Positions 41,585-54,109 are shown, numbered from the stretch's first letter. The stretch is 64,000 nt of DNA from Trematomus loennbergii (GCA_012861695.1 JAAOOA010000527.1:244042-308041); one strand, 5' to 3'. Made by a program: numbers and translations. The notes: generated by a model from the sequence alone, not told the origin.

Positions 41585-42055
41585 CAGGCTTGGATTTTCG
41601 TCATTTTAGGGGCAAGGCCATTTGGCCTTTGGTGTCACACATTTTTTCAGGGCACAAAGGCCATTGAGGGAAACATTTGGATTTGGAGCTTACAAATAAA
41701 TAACTTCACTTTCTGATAAGAAAAACACATGAATGACATGGAAAACAATCACTTTTTTAATATCAATAATGTCAAACATTATATCATCATATAGGCCTAT
41801 GCCTCCTTAGTATTACCGTATATAAAATGAAATGAATAATTAGTGTTTGGTATTTTTTCCATCTACTACTTCTCCCATTCACAAATCCAAAATCAAATCA
41901 AAAATCTAAAATTCTATTAATATGTAACAAATATATTCAATTTCAGAGCAGAAGAAACAGCCTTCAAGGGTCCAACTCTGCACATACATCATTCAGCAGG
42001 GCACAGTGAAGCTCAAACATTCAACTGTATGAACAAGCAATACTTTGAAATGCAA

Positions 42056-42100
<45 letters not shown>

Positions 42101-42779
42101 TTTAATCAACTCCTCACTGCTCCTCATATCTGTTCAGAAACTAGACAGAAGTTAAACATGTACAAACCACAGACTGTCTGTGTCATGGTGAATACAGTCG
42201 CTGCTTTAATTCTGTCTTTAGGACGTTGTTGTGAGTTTGGACGGAGCAGATACATGTTAGTTTCTGATCTGATCGAATGGAGATCGCTCCATTCAGAGAA
42301 CACGCATTTTAAAAGTTTTTCGCCTGCCGTCTTGTCTGCACACTTGTCAAAGCATGGTTTTTACTAACCGTTGTCAGTATGTAGTTACTTCGGCATCATT
42401 TTGAAACGTGTATTACAATTAAATCACGGTCAAATAGGTTAATTTTGTCGTAGTTGGTTTCCACCACAGTATTTACATGGATATAAGCCCCGCCCCTCTC
42501 CAGCGCGTCCTGTTTGAATGACAGGAGTAAACACAGCTGACAGCCGCGGTGAAACTCCAGCGGTTAGAGCGATGAGAATATTCGCATCGCGTCCGTTGTG
42601 AACGCAGCATAATGCAGTTCAGAAACCACTGTTCTGACGCTTTTAAAGTAACTTCGAAATGTTAACAGTATCAGGGGCACACAGGCCATGGTGGCCGTAG
42701 GACGTACAATTATTTTCGGGGCTTCACGGCCAGACCGAGGGGCAATGACGGCATGGCCGTCGGTGAAAATCCTACCCTG
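41585..42779. mobile_element. hAT element, 1195 bp, inside Tc1
   Basis: Ends CAGGCTTGGATTTTCGTC and (reversed) CAGGGTAGGATTTTCACC agree at 14 of 18 positions. The 8-bp target duplication CTGAGGAT is exact (41577-41584, 42780-42787). No transposase is seen. It carries the sequence also found as an orphan fragment at 25808-26106. Confidence 0.9.
42057..42099. repeat. (GT)n microsatellite
   Basis: About 21 uninterrupted GT dinucleotides inside the hAT element. Confidence 0.95.
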
Positions 42780-42863
42780 CTGAGGATGAACAACAAGAAG
42801 AAGAGAGTTGTGTGGGCCAAGAAACACAAGGACTGGACATTAGACCAGTGGAAATCTGTACTT

Positions 42864-42936
42864 CGAATTTGCTTCGAGATTTGTCTTGGCAGATGAGAAG
42901 CGCTATATAAATTAAATGTATTATTAATTTATTATT
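42864..42936 (+). mobile_element. 73-bp LINE-tail insertion
   Basis: It splits the Tc1 codons for the WSDES motif and is flanked by ACTT on both sides. Its AAGCGCTATATAAATTAAATG then TATTATT text is the usual 3' tail of fish LINEs. Confidence 0.7.
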
Positions 42937-43329
42937 ACTTTGGTCTGATGAGTCCAAATTAGAGATTTTTGGTTCCAACCTCCGTGTCTTTGTGAGACGC
43001 AGAGAAGGTGAGCGGATGGTTTCTGCATGAGTGGTTCCCACTGTGAAGCATGGAGGAGGAGGTGAGATGGTGGGGGGGGGGGGGGGCTTTGCTGGTGTCA
43101 CTGTTGGTGATTTATTCAGAATTCAAGGCACCCTTAACCAGCATGGCTACCACAGCATTCTGCAGTAGCCAGCAAAATATAAATCATATTCTGGATTTTT
43201 TAACACTTTTTTGTTTACTAGATAATTCCATGTGTTCTTTTATAGTTTTGACGTCTTCAGTATAAATCTACAAAGTAGAACCAATTTAAATAAATAAAAA
43301 TCTTCGAATGACAAGATGTGTCCAAACTT

Positions 43330-43339
<10 letters not shown>

Positions 43340-43362
<23 letters not shown>

Positions 43363-43850
43363 GAATATATTATAAATACATGTTGGCAATAATTGATTGA
43401 TTGAGATTTTACATTAATTTATATTAACGTTTGAATTACTTAATGACATTTGTACGAGTTCCCCTATTCTTTATCAAGTAACATTTTAGATGTGTTTAAT
43501 TTATTATTGAACATATTTATTCATTGATTTCTTTATGAATTATTCTCGCGCAATTTGAATTAATCCAAAGTATTTGCTTTTACACATTTAAAAAGAAAAG
43601 GTGAATAAAGAAGCACATTAAAACTAAAGTATCAATGTATGTCACATTTAATCAACTAGTGCCTACATGCATGGGTAATATTTAAATCAGTAAATTAAAT
43701 AGCATATTATTCAATGTATGTATTTTTATAAATATATTTATTTTGGTAGGTTTGCTCTTCCGTAATAATTATAATAATGGAGTATTTTCACAGTGTGGTG
43801 TTTGTACTTTTACTTCAGGATGTACTACCTGCAGCACGTGCTGATAAAGG
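43340..43850 (-). other. Zinc-finger intron, copy C
   Basis: Reverse complement of 14890-15400. No gene is seen. Confidence 0.75.
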
Positions 43851-44064
43851 GTCTAAAGCAGGGGTGTCAAACTCAATTTCATCACGGGCCACATCAGCAT
43901 TATGGTTGCACTCAAAGGGCCGGTTGTAACTTTAAGACTATATCATTAATTAATATAACTTCATAATTAACTACGTCTGAAAGCAGAAGTCTAGAGCAAA
44001 TAATTGCAAGTCTCTTCAGTAAGAATGTCACAATATGATTTTAAAAGAAAAGCCACATTCTGGA

Positions 44065-44782
44065 TGTGGTATCTTACCTTTGTTATTATTACATGTTATT
44101 GCATTTGTCCAGCAGGGGGCAAACTCACTCTTGGTATTAAAAAGAGCCTGTTGTACATGTTCCCACGAGGAAGTCCCGGAAGCATGTTACCAAAGTAAAA
44201 CCAAGCCCCCAGGAAGTGCGCCGGACTCAGATGAAAATATTCATGCTGGCCAAACGGCGGTACTACACTTCCTTTTGGTTGCCAGGCCCGGAAACACTTT
44301 TTCCCATTGACTTACATGGGGAAAGAGTGGTCTGTAAATCGTTGGATAATTTTTTTTAAACTAAATAAACTACCCAGTATGAACACTTGTATAGCCCTTA
44401 TTAAAAACATTCGTTCCTCAAGTTGTAAAAATGTGCTAATAACGTTATTCTGAGAGTTATTTCCCTCTGCATTATGAACGCGCATCTAACCCACGGGACC
44501 GCGCGCCCGGCACGTTCATGTTACGTGTTCAGCACTACATGCGTTTATCTTTACCCATGGATGCACAATAAGAACGGACCCATATCGCCTTACTGCCAGC
44601 CCACGGAGCTGTAATAATGGATATATTGCACATGTTTGCTGTAATTCATCATTTGTAAAATATTATACTACATGGGCTGTATGATTAAATCTTGTACCGT
44701 AAATGTTGTATTAAATAAAGTTAATATTACCGACTAGATTAACGTCCCTGTAGCTTCTTATTGCACTAAGAAGCTTATTGCA

Positions 44783-44820
<38 letters not shown>

Positions 44821-45323
44821 TGCAATAATTCTTTCATGCTAAATGAAGCTCTGTTGCTTGGATATCACTAGATCCTGTTACAGCGTAATATAAAAGTACA
44901 TAACGATTGATGTGTAAATTAGCATAATTACTAGCTAACCGCTAGCTGCTAACTGCCGCCTCGTTAATATCAAATCTATCATAACAAACATTACCATGCT
45001 GTCATGAACGTGCGGTGCTGTTACGTGTACGCACATTGACGTGCTTGATGTGAACGAGCATTTTGGGGGGCATGGTTAAAGTTGCGCATGCGCTATGAGC
45101 GCACATACGGGTACTTCTCAGGCATGCCGGGTAATCTGTGACGTTTCGCTCTCTCAAAAGTTGGGCCATTTTATCATAATGCGCGAATGAGCAACTCTCA
45201 TAGGAATGAATGAGGCCCCGCCTCCCACGCTGTATCCAGTTCTTATTATACATCCATGAGTAAAACCAGTTAAATCTACTCCTATGTTGTGGACATACAA
45301 TTATTGATCACAAGATACAGCAT
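44065..45323 (+). repeat. gypsy 5' LTR, interrupted
   Basis: Starts TGTGGTATC, resumes after the insertion (44204-45260) and ends GATACAGCA. Confidence 0.85.
44204..45260. mobile_element. 1057-bp insertion in the 5' LTR
   Basis: An exact 8-bp duplication TAAAACCA flanks it (44196-44203, 45261-45268). No clear terminal inverted repeats are seen, so the class is uncertain. It contains a hairpin, ATTGCACTG-(TA)n-CAGTGCAAT, at about 44777-44827. No gene is seen. Confidence 0.8.
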
Positions 45324-45329
45324 ATTATT

Positions 45330-45346
45330 GGCGATGAGGATTAAGA
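45330..45346 (+). promoter_or_regulatory. tRNA-Ser-type primer-binding site
   Basis: TGGCGATGAGGATTAAG starts six bases after the LTR. It equals the complement of the tRNA-Ser(GCT) 3' end over 13 bases with one mismatch. Confidence 0.7.
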
Positions 45347-45698
45347 CGAGGATTAAGACAAGGATCAATACGGGATCAAAGAGGACATGCCGAACGGACT
45401 GGTTAGCACCTTACATGCAGGTTTGGGTCGTTAGCGGCAGCTAGCTCAAATTATTAGCAAAGTCTGCGGGTGGAGGAGAGGATTCATTGACACACAATGG
45501 CAATGATTGGCACGCTGGCACCTTTTGATGCAAAAAATCAGAAGTGGGAAGAATACTGTGAGGTATTGGAACAGTTTTTGAGGCTAATGAAATTGAAAAT
45601 GGAGACAGACAAAGAGCCATATTAATAAGTGCTGTGGGATCATCAACATAAAGCCTTATGAAAAACCTCCTCAGTCCGGATAAGCCCAAGGATAAGAC

Positions 45699-47803
45699 CA
45701 GTGTGCGAAAAAGTACCCGTCCCACCGTCCGGGACGTGTTATTTACAATGTCGGACAAGTAGATCTTTCAATTGACTTGTCCGGCGGACAAGTGACGTTT
45801 TAGCCCTCATTTATTGACAAATTATTGATAAACTCACTCATTTTACAAAAGGCAGAACTCATTCGCAAATGGTCCGTGTCCGCCATTGTTCGTTGAGAAA
45901 TGTTAGTTTCGGTTCTGCTTGTCAATTCCTAAGGAAATGCATCTCGCCGCTTTCTGTACTGTTAGACGGGGGCGGGGCGGTGCGGGACGTGTAGCACAGT
46001 TGGGAAGCAAAACTCGGTGCCAAGTAGGAACAAATAACACTTGTCCGGTACCGGTGTTGTGCCAAATTATGCACCCCCGTCATGAAATGCCCCCCTTGTC
46101 ACGGGAACGCGCATTTCTAAATGACACGTTTACACCTTAAAACGATGTTTAAAACGAAAAGTAAACGTTCAGGGTTTTTATTAATGGTAATTTTCAGACT
46201 GTGAGTTGTTTAGTGGTAGCTCATATAGTCTTGATTCTTGTGGTTAAACTTGTCGCTCCGTATTTGATGGTAGTGGTGTCGAAATTCATTCGTCACTTCC
46301 TTTTCAGTTTTTTTTTTAAATCTTTTTTTTTGTTATTATTGTTACGTCCTGTCTGTGTACACATGCTTTAAAATGTATTGTTTAATTTTACATATTTGTC
46401 ATATAATAATCAAAATATATGTTTACAAATGTTACATAGTCTTTGTCAGCATATTTTTGCCACGTTATGCACCCCTTGCTATCTTACATAAAAAAAGTGT
46501 CACATTCATGAAACTTGCTCCATTCATTGGTACTAGTCCTACAACTATATCCTAAAAAATGCTTGAGGGTGGGAATAATACAAACATCTTTTTGGGTGGG
46601 GTGCATTTTATGACAGGCCTGGTTATCAAGAAATGCGCGTTCCCGTGACAAGGGGGGCATTTCATGACGGGGGTGCATCATTTGGCACAACACCGGGATT
46701 AATAAAAGTTGTGAGGACAGGAGGCGAGGCCGAGCCCCGCGGACCGCAGCTCTCTCTCTCTCTGTTCCGGATCATCTGATCGCTGCACGGTGCAGTTCAG
46801 CGTCTCTCTCTCTCCCTCTCTCTTTCTACACACAGCGGACCCGCTGCCCGTTTAACAGCCTAATCTTTGTCAAACTTTCTTATGTTCTTTCTCTAACACG
46901 TAATGAAGGTTATTAAGCGTTTTAGCTCCTATGTTGTTAATATTGACGCCATTTCCTTTATGAAGTAAAGCAGCCTCCCCGTCTGTGTCCTTGCGCTGTC
47001 CTCACATCCCCCGACCCCCAGACTCGGAGGAGCACAGGGATGTCAGTATTGTTTATGAAGCAGGGTATAGAAAATACATTATTGAAATTAAAATAGTATT
47101 TATTTACTTTTACAAACAGTGAGCAGCTGCAGCATGTGTATTGCAGGACATGTGTAAGCATGCAAGCGTCTTTGAGTTGTAGAAAAGCGCTAGGCCTATA
47201 GGCTATAAATATAATGTATTATTATTATTATTATTATTAGGCCTATGTGTTGGACATGTGTGGTTGGACTCTGTCTCACAGGCAGGTTGCAGTGTAACAT
47301 CAGAGGAGACTGGGCCAATTGTACATTCTCAAACTGCACCACATAGAACTAACTAAACAATGCAGAGATTATTTTTATATAATTTTATTCAATAACCGTA
47401 AGAAATTAAACAGTATGAAGTGATTTCTAAATAGGAATACAGATTTGACTTAATGTTTTCATAAATATGTTTTTCTCCCAGTTTGTCATGGGACTTATTT
47501 TACCCTCTCAAAGAACCGGAATCGAGAACCGAAAATAACCGGAATCGAAAAGCAGAACCGGAATCGTTAAAATCCAAACTATACCCAACCCTACGTATGT
47601 GTGATGCAGTAAAATCTTACCGCTCACTTACGTTAGCGGTGTCGTAAAAAACGTGGGAAAATGTAAAATACGTTGGCGAAGAAGAAGATTCCAGTGGCCC
47701 CAATTTTTCCATTCTGGACAAGTGAAAAATGTATTCGGACAAGTAAATTGCCAAACTCACTTGTCCATGGACAAGTACTCTCTAAAAACTTTTTCTCACA
47801 CTG
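45699..47803. mobile_element. 2.1-kb DNA element with CAGTGTG ends
   Basis: Inverted ends CAGTGTGCGAAAAAGT and CAGTGTGAGAAAAAGT (15/16), with an exact 5-bp duplication AAGAC (45694-45698, 47804-47808). Subterminal GGACAAGT words occur at both ends. The CAGTG start suggests a hAT relative, but 5-bp duplications are unusual. No transposase. A smaller element (46051-46696) and a terminus-like block near 47515-47595 (ACCGGAATCG words then CCCAACCCTA) are nested inside. Confidence 0.8.
46051..46696. mobile_element. 646-bp element with about 70-bp inverted repeats
   Basis: The left end starts CCGGTGTTGTGCCAAATTAT. The right end is its complement for about 70 bp with very few differences, including CCCCCCTTGTCACGGG. 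No frame and no clear target duplication. Nested in the 2.1-kb element. Confidence 0.85.
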
Positions 47804-47947
47804 AAGACTTACACACAACTTGTGGAGCTGCTAAAAAATCACTTTGACCCAAAGCCTAGTGAAATTGTGCAAAGGTACAAGTTTGACTCCCGCAACCGTG
47901 AGCCCAATGAGTCAGTAATGGAATACGTGGCTGAGCTGCGTCGGTTA

Positions 47948-50900
47948 TCAAAATCAAATCAAATCAGGTTTTATTTATAAAGCACATTTAAAAGCGATTT
48001 TTGGTCGAGCCAAAGTGCTGTACATGTAATAAAAAACATTACTACAATCACAATAAACGACAATAAATTACAACAGATATATCTTAAAAAACAAAATAAA
48101 AATAAAACACACGGAAAAGTCAGGAGTCGTGCTCCGCTCTAACTAGAAAGCCAGAGAGAAGAAGTGTGTTTTTAGTTTGATTTAAAAACCCCTAGGGTCT
48201 GGGCCGACCTCACATGGAGGGGCAGAGTGTTCCAGAGCCTAGGGCCAGCTGCTGCGAAGGCTCGGTGCCCTCGGGTTTTAGCCTGGTCTTGGGCACTACC
48301 AGCAGCAGCTGGTCAGCAGACCTTAAAGCTCTGGCTGGGGTGTAGCGCTGGAGCAGTTCAGCTATATAGGCCGGAGCCAGCCCATTTAGTGCTTTAAAAA
48401 CAAATAAAAGGATTTTAAAATCAATTCTGAACCGAACTGGAAGCCAGTGTAGTGAGGCCAGAATAGGGGTGATGTGGTCACGCTTTTTGTGGCCAGTCAG
48501 CAAACGTGCAGCAGCGTTTTGGACTAGCTGTAGCGTTTAATTGAGGCCTGGTCCATACCCACATACAGAGCGTTACAATAGTCCAGTCTCGAGGTTACAA
48601 AGGCGTTAATAACCCTTTCTAAGTCTTAAAAGATAAATACGACTTGGTTTTGGCCAATAGTCTTATTTAAAAAAGCAGGATTTTACTACGGTGCTGACCT
48701 GCTTGTCGAATTTAAAAGTGCTGTGAAGGTCACTCCAAGGTTTTTTTTTATAGAGCCCAGAATATCAACCGGAGAGGCTGGAGGTTGGGTCCAAAAAAGA
48801 TGACCTCAGTCTTGCTCTCGTTGAGGTTGAGAAGTTTTTGCTCAGCCAGGATTTTATCTCTGCTAAGCAGTCCATCAGCTGCTGTAGTGAGTGTTGACAT
48901 TTGCTTTGAGAGGCAGATAGATCTGTACATCGTCGGCGTAGCAGTGGAAGGGAATGTTATGTTTTGTGAGATTGAACCTAGGGGCAGTATGTACAGTAGA
49001 AAAAGGATGGGGCCCAGAATCGAGCCTTGGGGAACCCCACAGGTAAGAGGGGCTTTGGCAGAGGAGAAGGCACCTAGCTGTACCGAGAAGCTACGGTCTG
49101 TCAGGTAGGACCTGAACCATGCAAGGGCAGAGCCTGTGATGCCAGCGGACTGTTCAAGCCGTGACAGCAGGATGCTATGGTCCACAGTGTCAAAGGCAGC
49201 TGTCAGGTCTAACAGCACCAAGACAGCTGGGCTACCTGAGTCGGCGGCTAGGAGCAGATCATTAAAAACTCTTAAAAGGGCTGTTTCAGTGCTGTGCATG
49301 GGTTTGAAGCCAGACTGAAACTTTTCATGGATTCCATGCGTGGTTAAAAAAGACTGCAGCTGGGCGTAGACTACTCGCTCCAGGGCTTTTGATAAAAAAG
49401 GTAGCTGGGAGATGGGCCTAAAATTTGCGAGAATGGAGGGGTCGAGATTTTTCTTTTTAAGGAGTGGCTTAACCACGGCATGTTTGAAGGCAGCTGGGAC
49501 ACATCCTGAGCTAAGAGAGGTGTTTAAAAGTAATAAAATACTTGCTCCAACTGAATCAAAAACATCTCTGAGAAGGCGAGAGGGAATGCTGTCTGAGGTG
49601 CAGTTTGTCGGCCGCAGGTGCTTGACTACATCCGAGAGAGAAGAGAGGGATACAGGCTCAAAGTGGTCGAGGACAGCAGGGCACAGAAAAGGAGCAGGAT
49701 CTGGGGTAGCACTAGTGTGGGCTAGCCTAAGAGCAGATACCTTTTCAATAAAAAATGTAAGAAACTTATCACAGAGAGTAGTCGATGGGACAATAGAAGA
49801 AACATCACAGGGATTAATGATAGAGTTGAGGACATTAAAAAGAACCTGAGGTTTATGGCTGTTTTTGGAGATTAACAGAGAAATGTGCTCTGTTTTGGCT
49901 GCTTTGACTGCCGTCTGGTAGTCAGAAAGGCAAGCACGAAGGATTTCTAGGGAGACATGGAGTTTATCCTTTTTCCATTTTCTCTCTGCACGCCTGCAAG
50001 CGCGTCTGAGAGCACGAGTACAGTCATTGAGCCACGGCTCTGATAGAACTTTGGTGCGTCTAAGCGTAAAAGGAGCAACAGAATCCAGTATTAGTGTGCA
50101 TGTCGAGTCAAACATGGAGATAAGCTCATCAGCATTAAAAGCACAGTTCACATCTAATTTACAGATCGGAGAAGCATTAAAAACATCAGAGAACTGTGAG
50201 GCAGTCAAGGGGTTAATCGAACGCAGACGACGCGCCGGGGCACGTGATTCGACTCCTGCGGAAGGGATGGAGGTTGTAAACAGAACCGGTAAATGGTCTG
50301 AGATACGCGTTGCTGCACATATTTCATCCACAGATACAGACAGTCCAAACGATAATACTAAGTCCAAAGTGTGTCCTTTTTCGTGTGTTGGGCCAGCCAC
50401 GGACTGAACGAGACCAAAGAATCAAGGAGATTTAAAAAGTCCCTAACCAGAGGTTTGGACTCGCAACACACATGGACATTGAAGTCTCCGGAGATCAAAA
50501 CACGATCATATTTCACCATGATCCCGGACAGAAAGTCAGAAAAGTCATTTATGAAATCCTTATTACACTTTGGCGGACGATACACGACTGCGCAGAGTAT
50601 AGGCGAGGCCGGGTTCAGTTCAAAAAGCTGCAACTCAAAGCTGGCATAGCTAGTACAGGGTGAAGCAATCGGCATTGGAGGTAGCTCTAAACACTGATGC
50701 TATGCCCCTGGCCAGTGGCACGGGGGGAGCTGAAGAATGTACAGTCAGGAGGAAGAAGTTCAGAGAACGGTGTATACTCGCCAGCGTGGACCCAGGTCTC
50801 CGTCAGGAACATAAAATCCAGTTCACGAGAGGTGAAGAAGTCGTTTAGCAGGAACGTTTTGTTTGCTATCGACCTAGCATTTAGCAAAGCCATGCAAAGT

Positions 50901-51505
50901 TTTCGCTCCGGGCTTGCCGAAGGTGTAGTGCGTCTCAGCTGACGAAGATGTGCGTGTTGAACGCCGCGCGGGCCGGGAGCAGTCAGTCGGGCAGGAGGAG
51001 CTGCCAGCGGGCCCTCAGAGTCCGGAGCTCCGGAAAAACGGGGCGAATCCACCGATCCCTCACTGGCGTGCAGCGGGAGGGCCATGACATCCGAGGCGTG
51101 GATAATTCACAGAAGAAGCCGTCAGGTATGCCTTCAGATGGACCAGTGCACCACCACGCTTTCCCCGTCGTCTAAAGCGCTTTCGGCGAGGCAGGATGCA
51201 GGGACCGGCGTAGGTAAGTGGGGATATCCGACAGTAGAGGGGGGGGCGATTTATGGTTGCCAGATGTAGGTTTGGGCAGCAATATCAACTCCAGTGAGGG
51301 TCTGAGGTGGAGGAGAGCTTGGCGATCATAAACGAGCAGAGCAGAGACATTCTGACAAACATAAAACAAAAACAGGATAGCTAAAGGTAGAGAGCTGAGC
51401 AAGCGGCGAGCCGACACAGGCGCCATCTTGAATCACGTCACGTCACTGTAGCTATGTTAGTTTGACAATAAAGAACCTTGAACCTTGACAGTGTAGATCA
51501 GGGGA
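47948..51505 (-). mobile_element. L2-like LINE inserted in gypsy gag
   Basis: Minus-strand LINE with a 3' tail of AAATC-type repeats at 47948 and a 7-bp duplication TCGGTTA on both sides (47941-47947, 51506-51512). It encodes an APE endonuclease and reverse transcriptase. The 5' end near 51440-51505 contains another repeat's tail (AATAAAGAACCTTGAACCTT). Confidence 0.85.
48210..51085 (-). pseudogene. L2-like LINE ORF2 (endonuclease, reverse transcriptase)
   Basis: Endonuclease pieces: LNARSIANKT and TETW near 50850-50950, ISGDFNVH near 50480, ISDHLPVLF near 50290. Reverse transcriptase: ANFRPISQLPFLSKALERVV, LLDLTAAFDTVDHS and GVPQGSILGPILF. The YADD box is present near 48935 but one frame off, between two compensating indels, after which the main frame resumes. 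A C-terminal block (HWLPVRFRIDFKILLFVFKA, about 48430) completes the family pattern. Frameshifts near 50360 and 50690 also break it. Confidence 0.85.
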
Positions 51506-51759
51506 TCGGTTAGCGCAGGATTGCAACTATGGTAACACTTTGCAGCAGAGGTTGAGAGACAGGATCGTCTGTGGAATAAATGAAGATCGGATTCAGAGAC
51601 GACTCTTATCAGAAGCGGATTTAACATTTGAAACAGCATTATCAATTGCTGTGGCGTCAGAGACTGCAAATAAAAATGCACAGGAGATACAAAGCCAAGG
51701 GGCCACAGCTAAATGCTTCAAAATGGATAAAAAGCCACAGGAGGCTTTTTATCCATTTT

Positions 51760-53015
51760 TTATCACACGTAATGGACGATGGAACTGAACGTCCTTTGGG
51801 GTTCATGTCGCGTACCCTAGCGCCTGCTGAAAATAATTACTCACAGCTAGACAAAGAAGGCTTAGCAGTTATATTTGGAATCAAGAAATTCCACAAGTAC
51901 TTGTATGGTCGAACTTTCACCATCTATACAGATCACAAGCCACTGATCTCTCTCTTCAACGAAAGAAACCCATTCCACAGATGGGTTCCCCTAGAGTTCA
52001 GAGATGGGCAGTGCACCTGAGTGCCTATGAGTATCACATTGTGTACAAACCAGGAAAGAACAACGCTAATGCGGACGCATTAAGCAGACTGCCGCTGTCG
52101 GAAGATGTGCGAGAGAGTGAGACCGCAGAACAAGTGCTCATGATTGATCTTCTGGATGACACACTCGTGGACACAGCCAAAATAAAACACTGGACAGCTA
52201 AGGATGTAATATTGTCTCAAGTTCATGGTTATGTCCTGTCGGGATGGCCTTCAGTGACTGAGGCTCCTCTCAAGCCGTATCATCAGAGGAGAGAAGAACT
52301 GAGTGTGAGGGATGGCTGCGTGCTCTGGGGAGCCAGAGTCATCGTACCAAACAAAGGCAGGGAAAAGATATTGAAAGTACTGCACCAAACACATTCCGGC
52401 ATGTCAAAGATGAAAGGTCTGGCTAGATCTTATGTATGGTGGCCGGGGATGGACCAGGATGTAGAAAAGTAAGTGCAGTCTTGTGAGGAGTGCCAAAAGC
52501 ACCACAAGTCACCACCATCAGCACCATTACATCCCTGGGAGTGGCCGGAGTCTCCCTGGACGAGAATTCATGTGGACTATGCAGGCCCTTTCCTGGGAGA
52601 GATGTTTCTACTGATAGTGGATGCTCACTCAAAATGGATGGATATTTATCCAGTGAAGTCAGCTACATCACAGGTGACCATTGAAAAGCTGCGTCAGAGT
52701 TTCAGTGTTTTTGGACTGCCAAAAATGTTGGTGTCAGACAACGGAACCTGTTTCACAAGTGCTGAATTTGAGACTTTCATGAAACAAAATGGCATCCGCC
52801 GTGTGAGGTCAGCACCGTTTCACCCGTCTTCTAATGGGCTGGCAGAGAGGGCGGTCCAAACCTTCAAAGGGGGGATGAAAAAGATGAAAGGTGAAACATT
52901 GCAAACTAGACTGTCAAGGTTTCTGTTCAGTTACCGCATCACACCTCACGCGACCACAGGCGTGTCGCCTGCAGAGTTGATGATGTCAAGGAGACTCAGA
53001 TCTGCATCAGACCTG
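51760..53015 (+). pseudogene. gypsy pol: RNase H and integrase
   Basis: RNase H: GFMSRTLAPAENNYSQLDKE, then IYTDHKPLISLF and the HLSAYEYHIVYKPGKNNANA tail. A frameshift near 51990 follows. Integrase: HHCC module split by one in-frame TAA at 52470, then Asp in HVDYAGPF, Asp in VSDNGTCF and Glu in SNGLAERAVQTFKGG, so the DDE triad is intact. The RT palm is missing before RNase H. It ends at the Harbinger-like insertion. Confidence 0.9.
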
Positions 53016-54109
53016 AGGCCTGTACTACGAAGCCGGATTTTCCTAACCTGGATATGTTTGAGTTAGCCGGTTGGCCCAATCCAAAACATACGCGCTCTCG
53101 CTAAACTGTACTACGACGCTGGTTATCAAGTGGATCGCTCAAGCCAGCCGTGTCCTATCTAGTTAGGTGCGCGTTCACATGAAAGGGGTGGTATTTGGAG
53201 CATTCGACCAATCTCAAACATGGACAAGCGTACTGACAGCGCAGCGTCATACTTCCTGAATGAAAAGTGAACTTTAATATTAGTCAAATATGAAGAAGTT
53301 AAACTTTAAACATCCATGACTTAAACACTTTATCCAGGATAAAAGCCACATAGCTGCACCTGCAAGGTGAATACAGCTGGTAACAGAGAAAAGTGTTTGA
53401 ATGCGTACATTAACAGGTTTATGATATCACTGCCCCGTCTAAGACACGATCTGACTTTAATTACATTTGACTCAAGTGTTTTGTCAACTTAATGTGTTGC
53501 TTAAAATAATACTTCTGCATACAGTATGTGACACTGTGAGTGTTGCACGGCCAGATACGGCTCAAGAAGCTGACTCAGATAAGGAAATATATGATACATT
53601 ATGATGTGATATGATATGAATGATAATGGGACACATCTACGTCTGCACTCACAGTGCCGCGGACTGTACTTAATGTTACTCTGATCCGGTTACTTATGTT
53701 GTGGCAGATATTTAAGTAAGCTTTCTTAACGCTAATGTTATAATAGTCAGATTGCTCTGAAGATGGGAGGGGATATTCTATTAATTTTCACGTTCACACA
53801 GTCAGTTGATTTTTGCCGGCCGTCTTTCCTGCAACGGCAGTTTTTCTGTATTTCCTCTATCAATAATATGACTTGATCGCTTTAAACTCCGCACACAGCG
53901 GAGCTCTGATTGGTCAGCAGGCGGTGCTTTCACTGAGTTAATCTCTTAGCCTGCAACCTAACCTCCTCCCGGGGAGGTTAGCCGCTCAGCATAAGTTACC
54001 ATGGAGATCTAGCCCGCTTAAAAGAGAACCAGCGTCGTAGGACCGGAAAGCCCGAGTTTTCCCTGAAGTCAGCCGGCTAAGCAAAAATCCAGCTTCGTAG
54101 TACAGGCCT
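53016..54109. mobile_element. Harbinger-like non-autonomous element, 1094 bp
   Basis: Perfect 18-bp inverted ends AGGCCTGTACTACGAAGC with a 3-bp duplication CTG. Three-base duplications and this GGCCTGT-type end fit PIF/Harbinger. No transposase is seen. It interrupts the gypsy integrase C-terminus. Confidence 0.85.

Larger units (their letters stand above)
41160..43165 (+). pseudogene. Tc1-like transposase, fragmented
   Basis: The N-terminal paired-type DNA-binding region reads KEKRPSIITLRNEGQSIRKM and then SSAVAKTIECYDETGSHED. A frameshift near 41420 follows. The hAT element interrupts after the RRLRESGLHG word, and similarity resumes with NNKKKRVVWAKKHKDWTLDQ (about 42790). A 73-bp LINE tail splits the WSDES motif. 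Later catalytic parts are decayed. It would cut and paste at TA sites if intact. Confidence 0.85.
40794..43333 (+). mobile_element. Tc1-type transposon split by a hAT insertion
   Basis: It begins TA-CAGTACCAGTCAAAAGTTTGG, the well-known fish Tc1-like terminus. It ends near 43333 in the complementary AAACTTT word, the extreme end being replaced by a TA run. Transposase similarity lies in two blocks, 41160-41578 and 42788-43165, that join exactly across the hAT insertion. Confidence 0.88.
45497..51735 (+). pseudogene. gypsy gag, in three pieces
   Basis: Piece one (45497-45698) starts MAMIGTLAPFDAKNQKWEEY, a typical fish gypsy capsid start, with frame breaks. Piece two (47804-47947) continues TYTQLVELLKNHFDPKPSE. 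Piece three (51506-51735) continues RLAQDCNYGNTLQQRLRDR. The pieces join at exact target duplications of the inserted elements. Gag would form the particle. The nucleocapsid end is deleted. Confidence 0.82.

Noticed and set aside
42029..42367. Protein of 112 residues with a Cys-Val run
   Set aside because: The run comes from a (GT)n microsatellite inside a hAT element without transposase.
45330..45346. Possible tRNA gene fragment
   Set aside because: Only the complement of a tRNA 3' end is present, directly after an LTR, which is a primer-binding site.
49412..50407. Several long plus-strand frames opposite the L2-like LINE
   Set aside because: They are antisense to a clear reverse transcriptase and show no motifs of their own.
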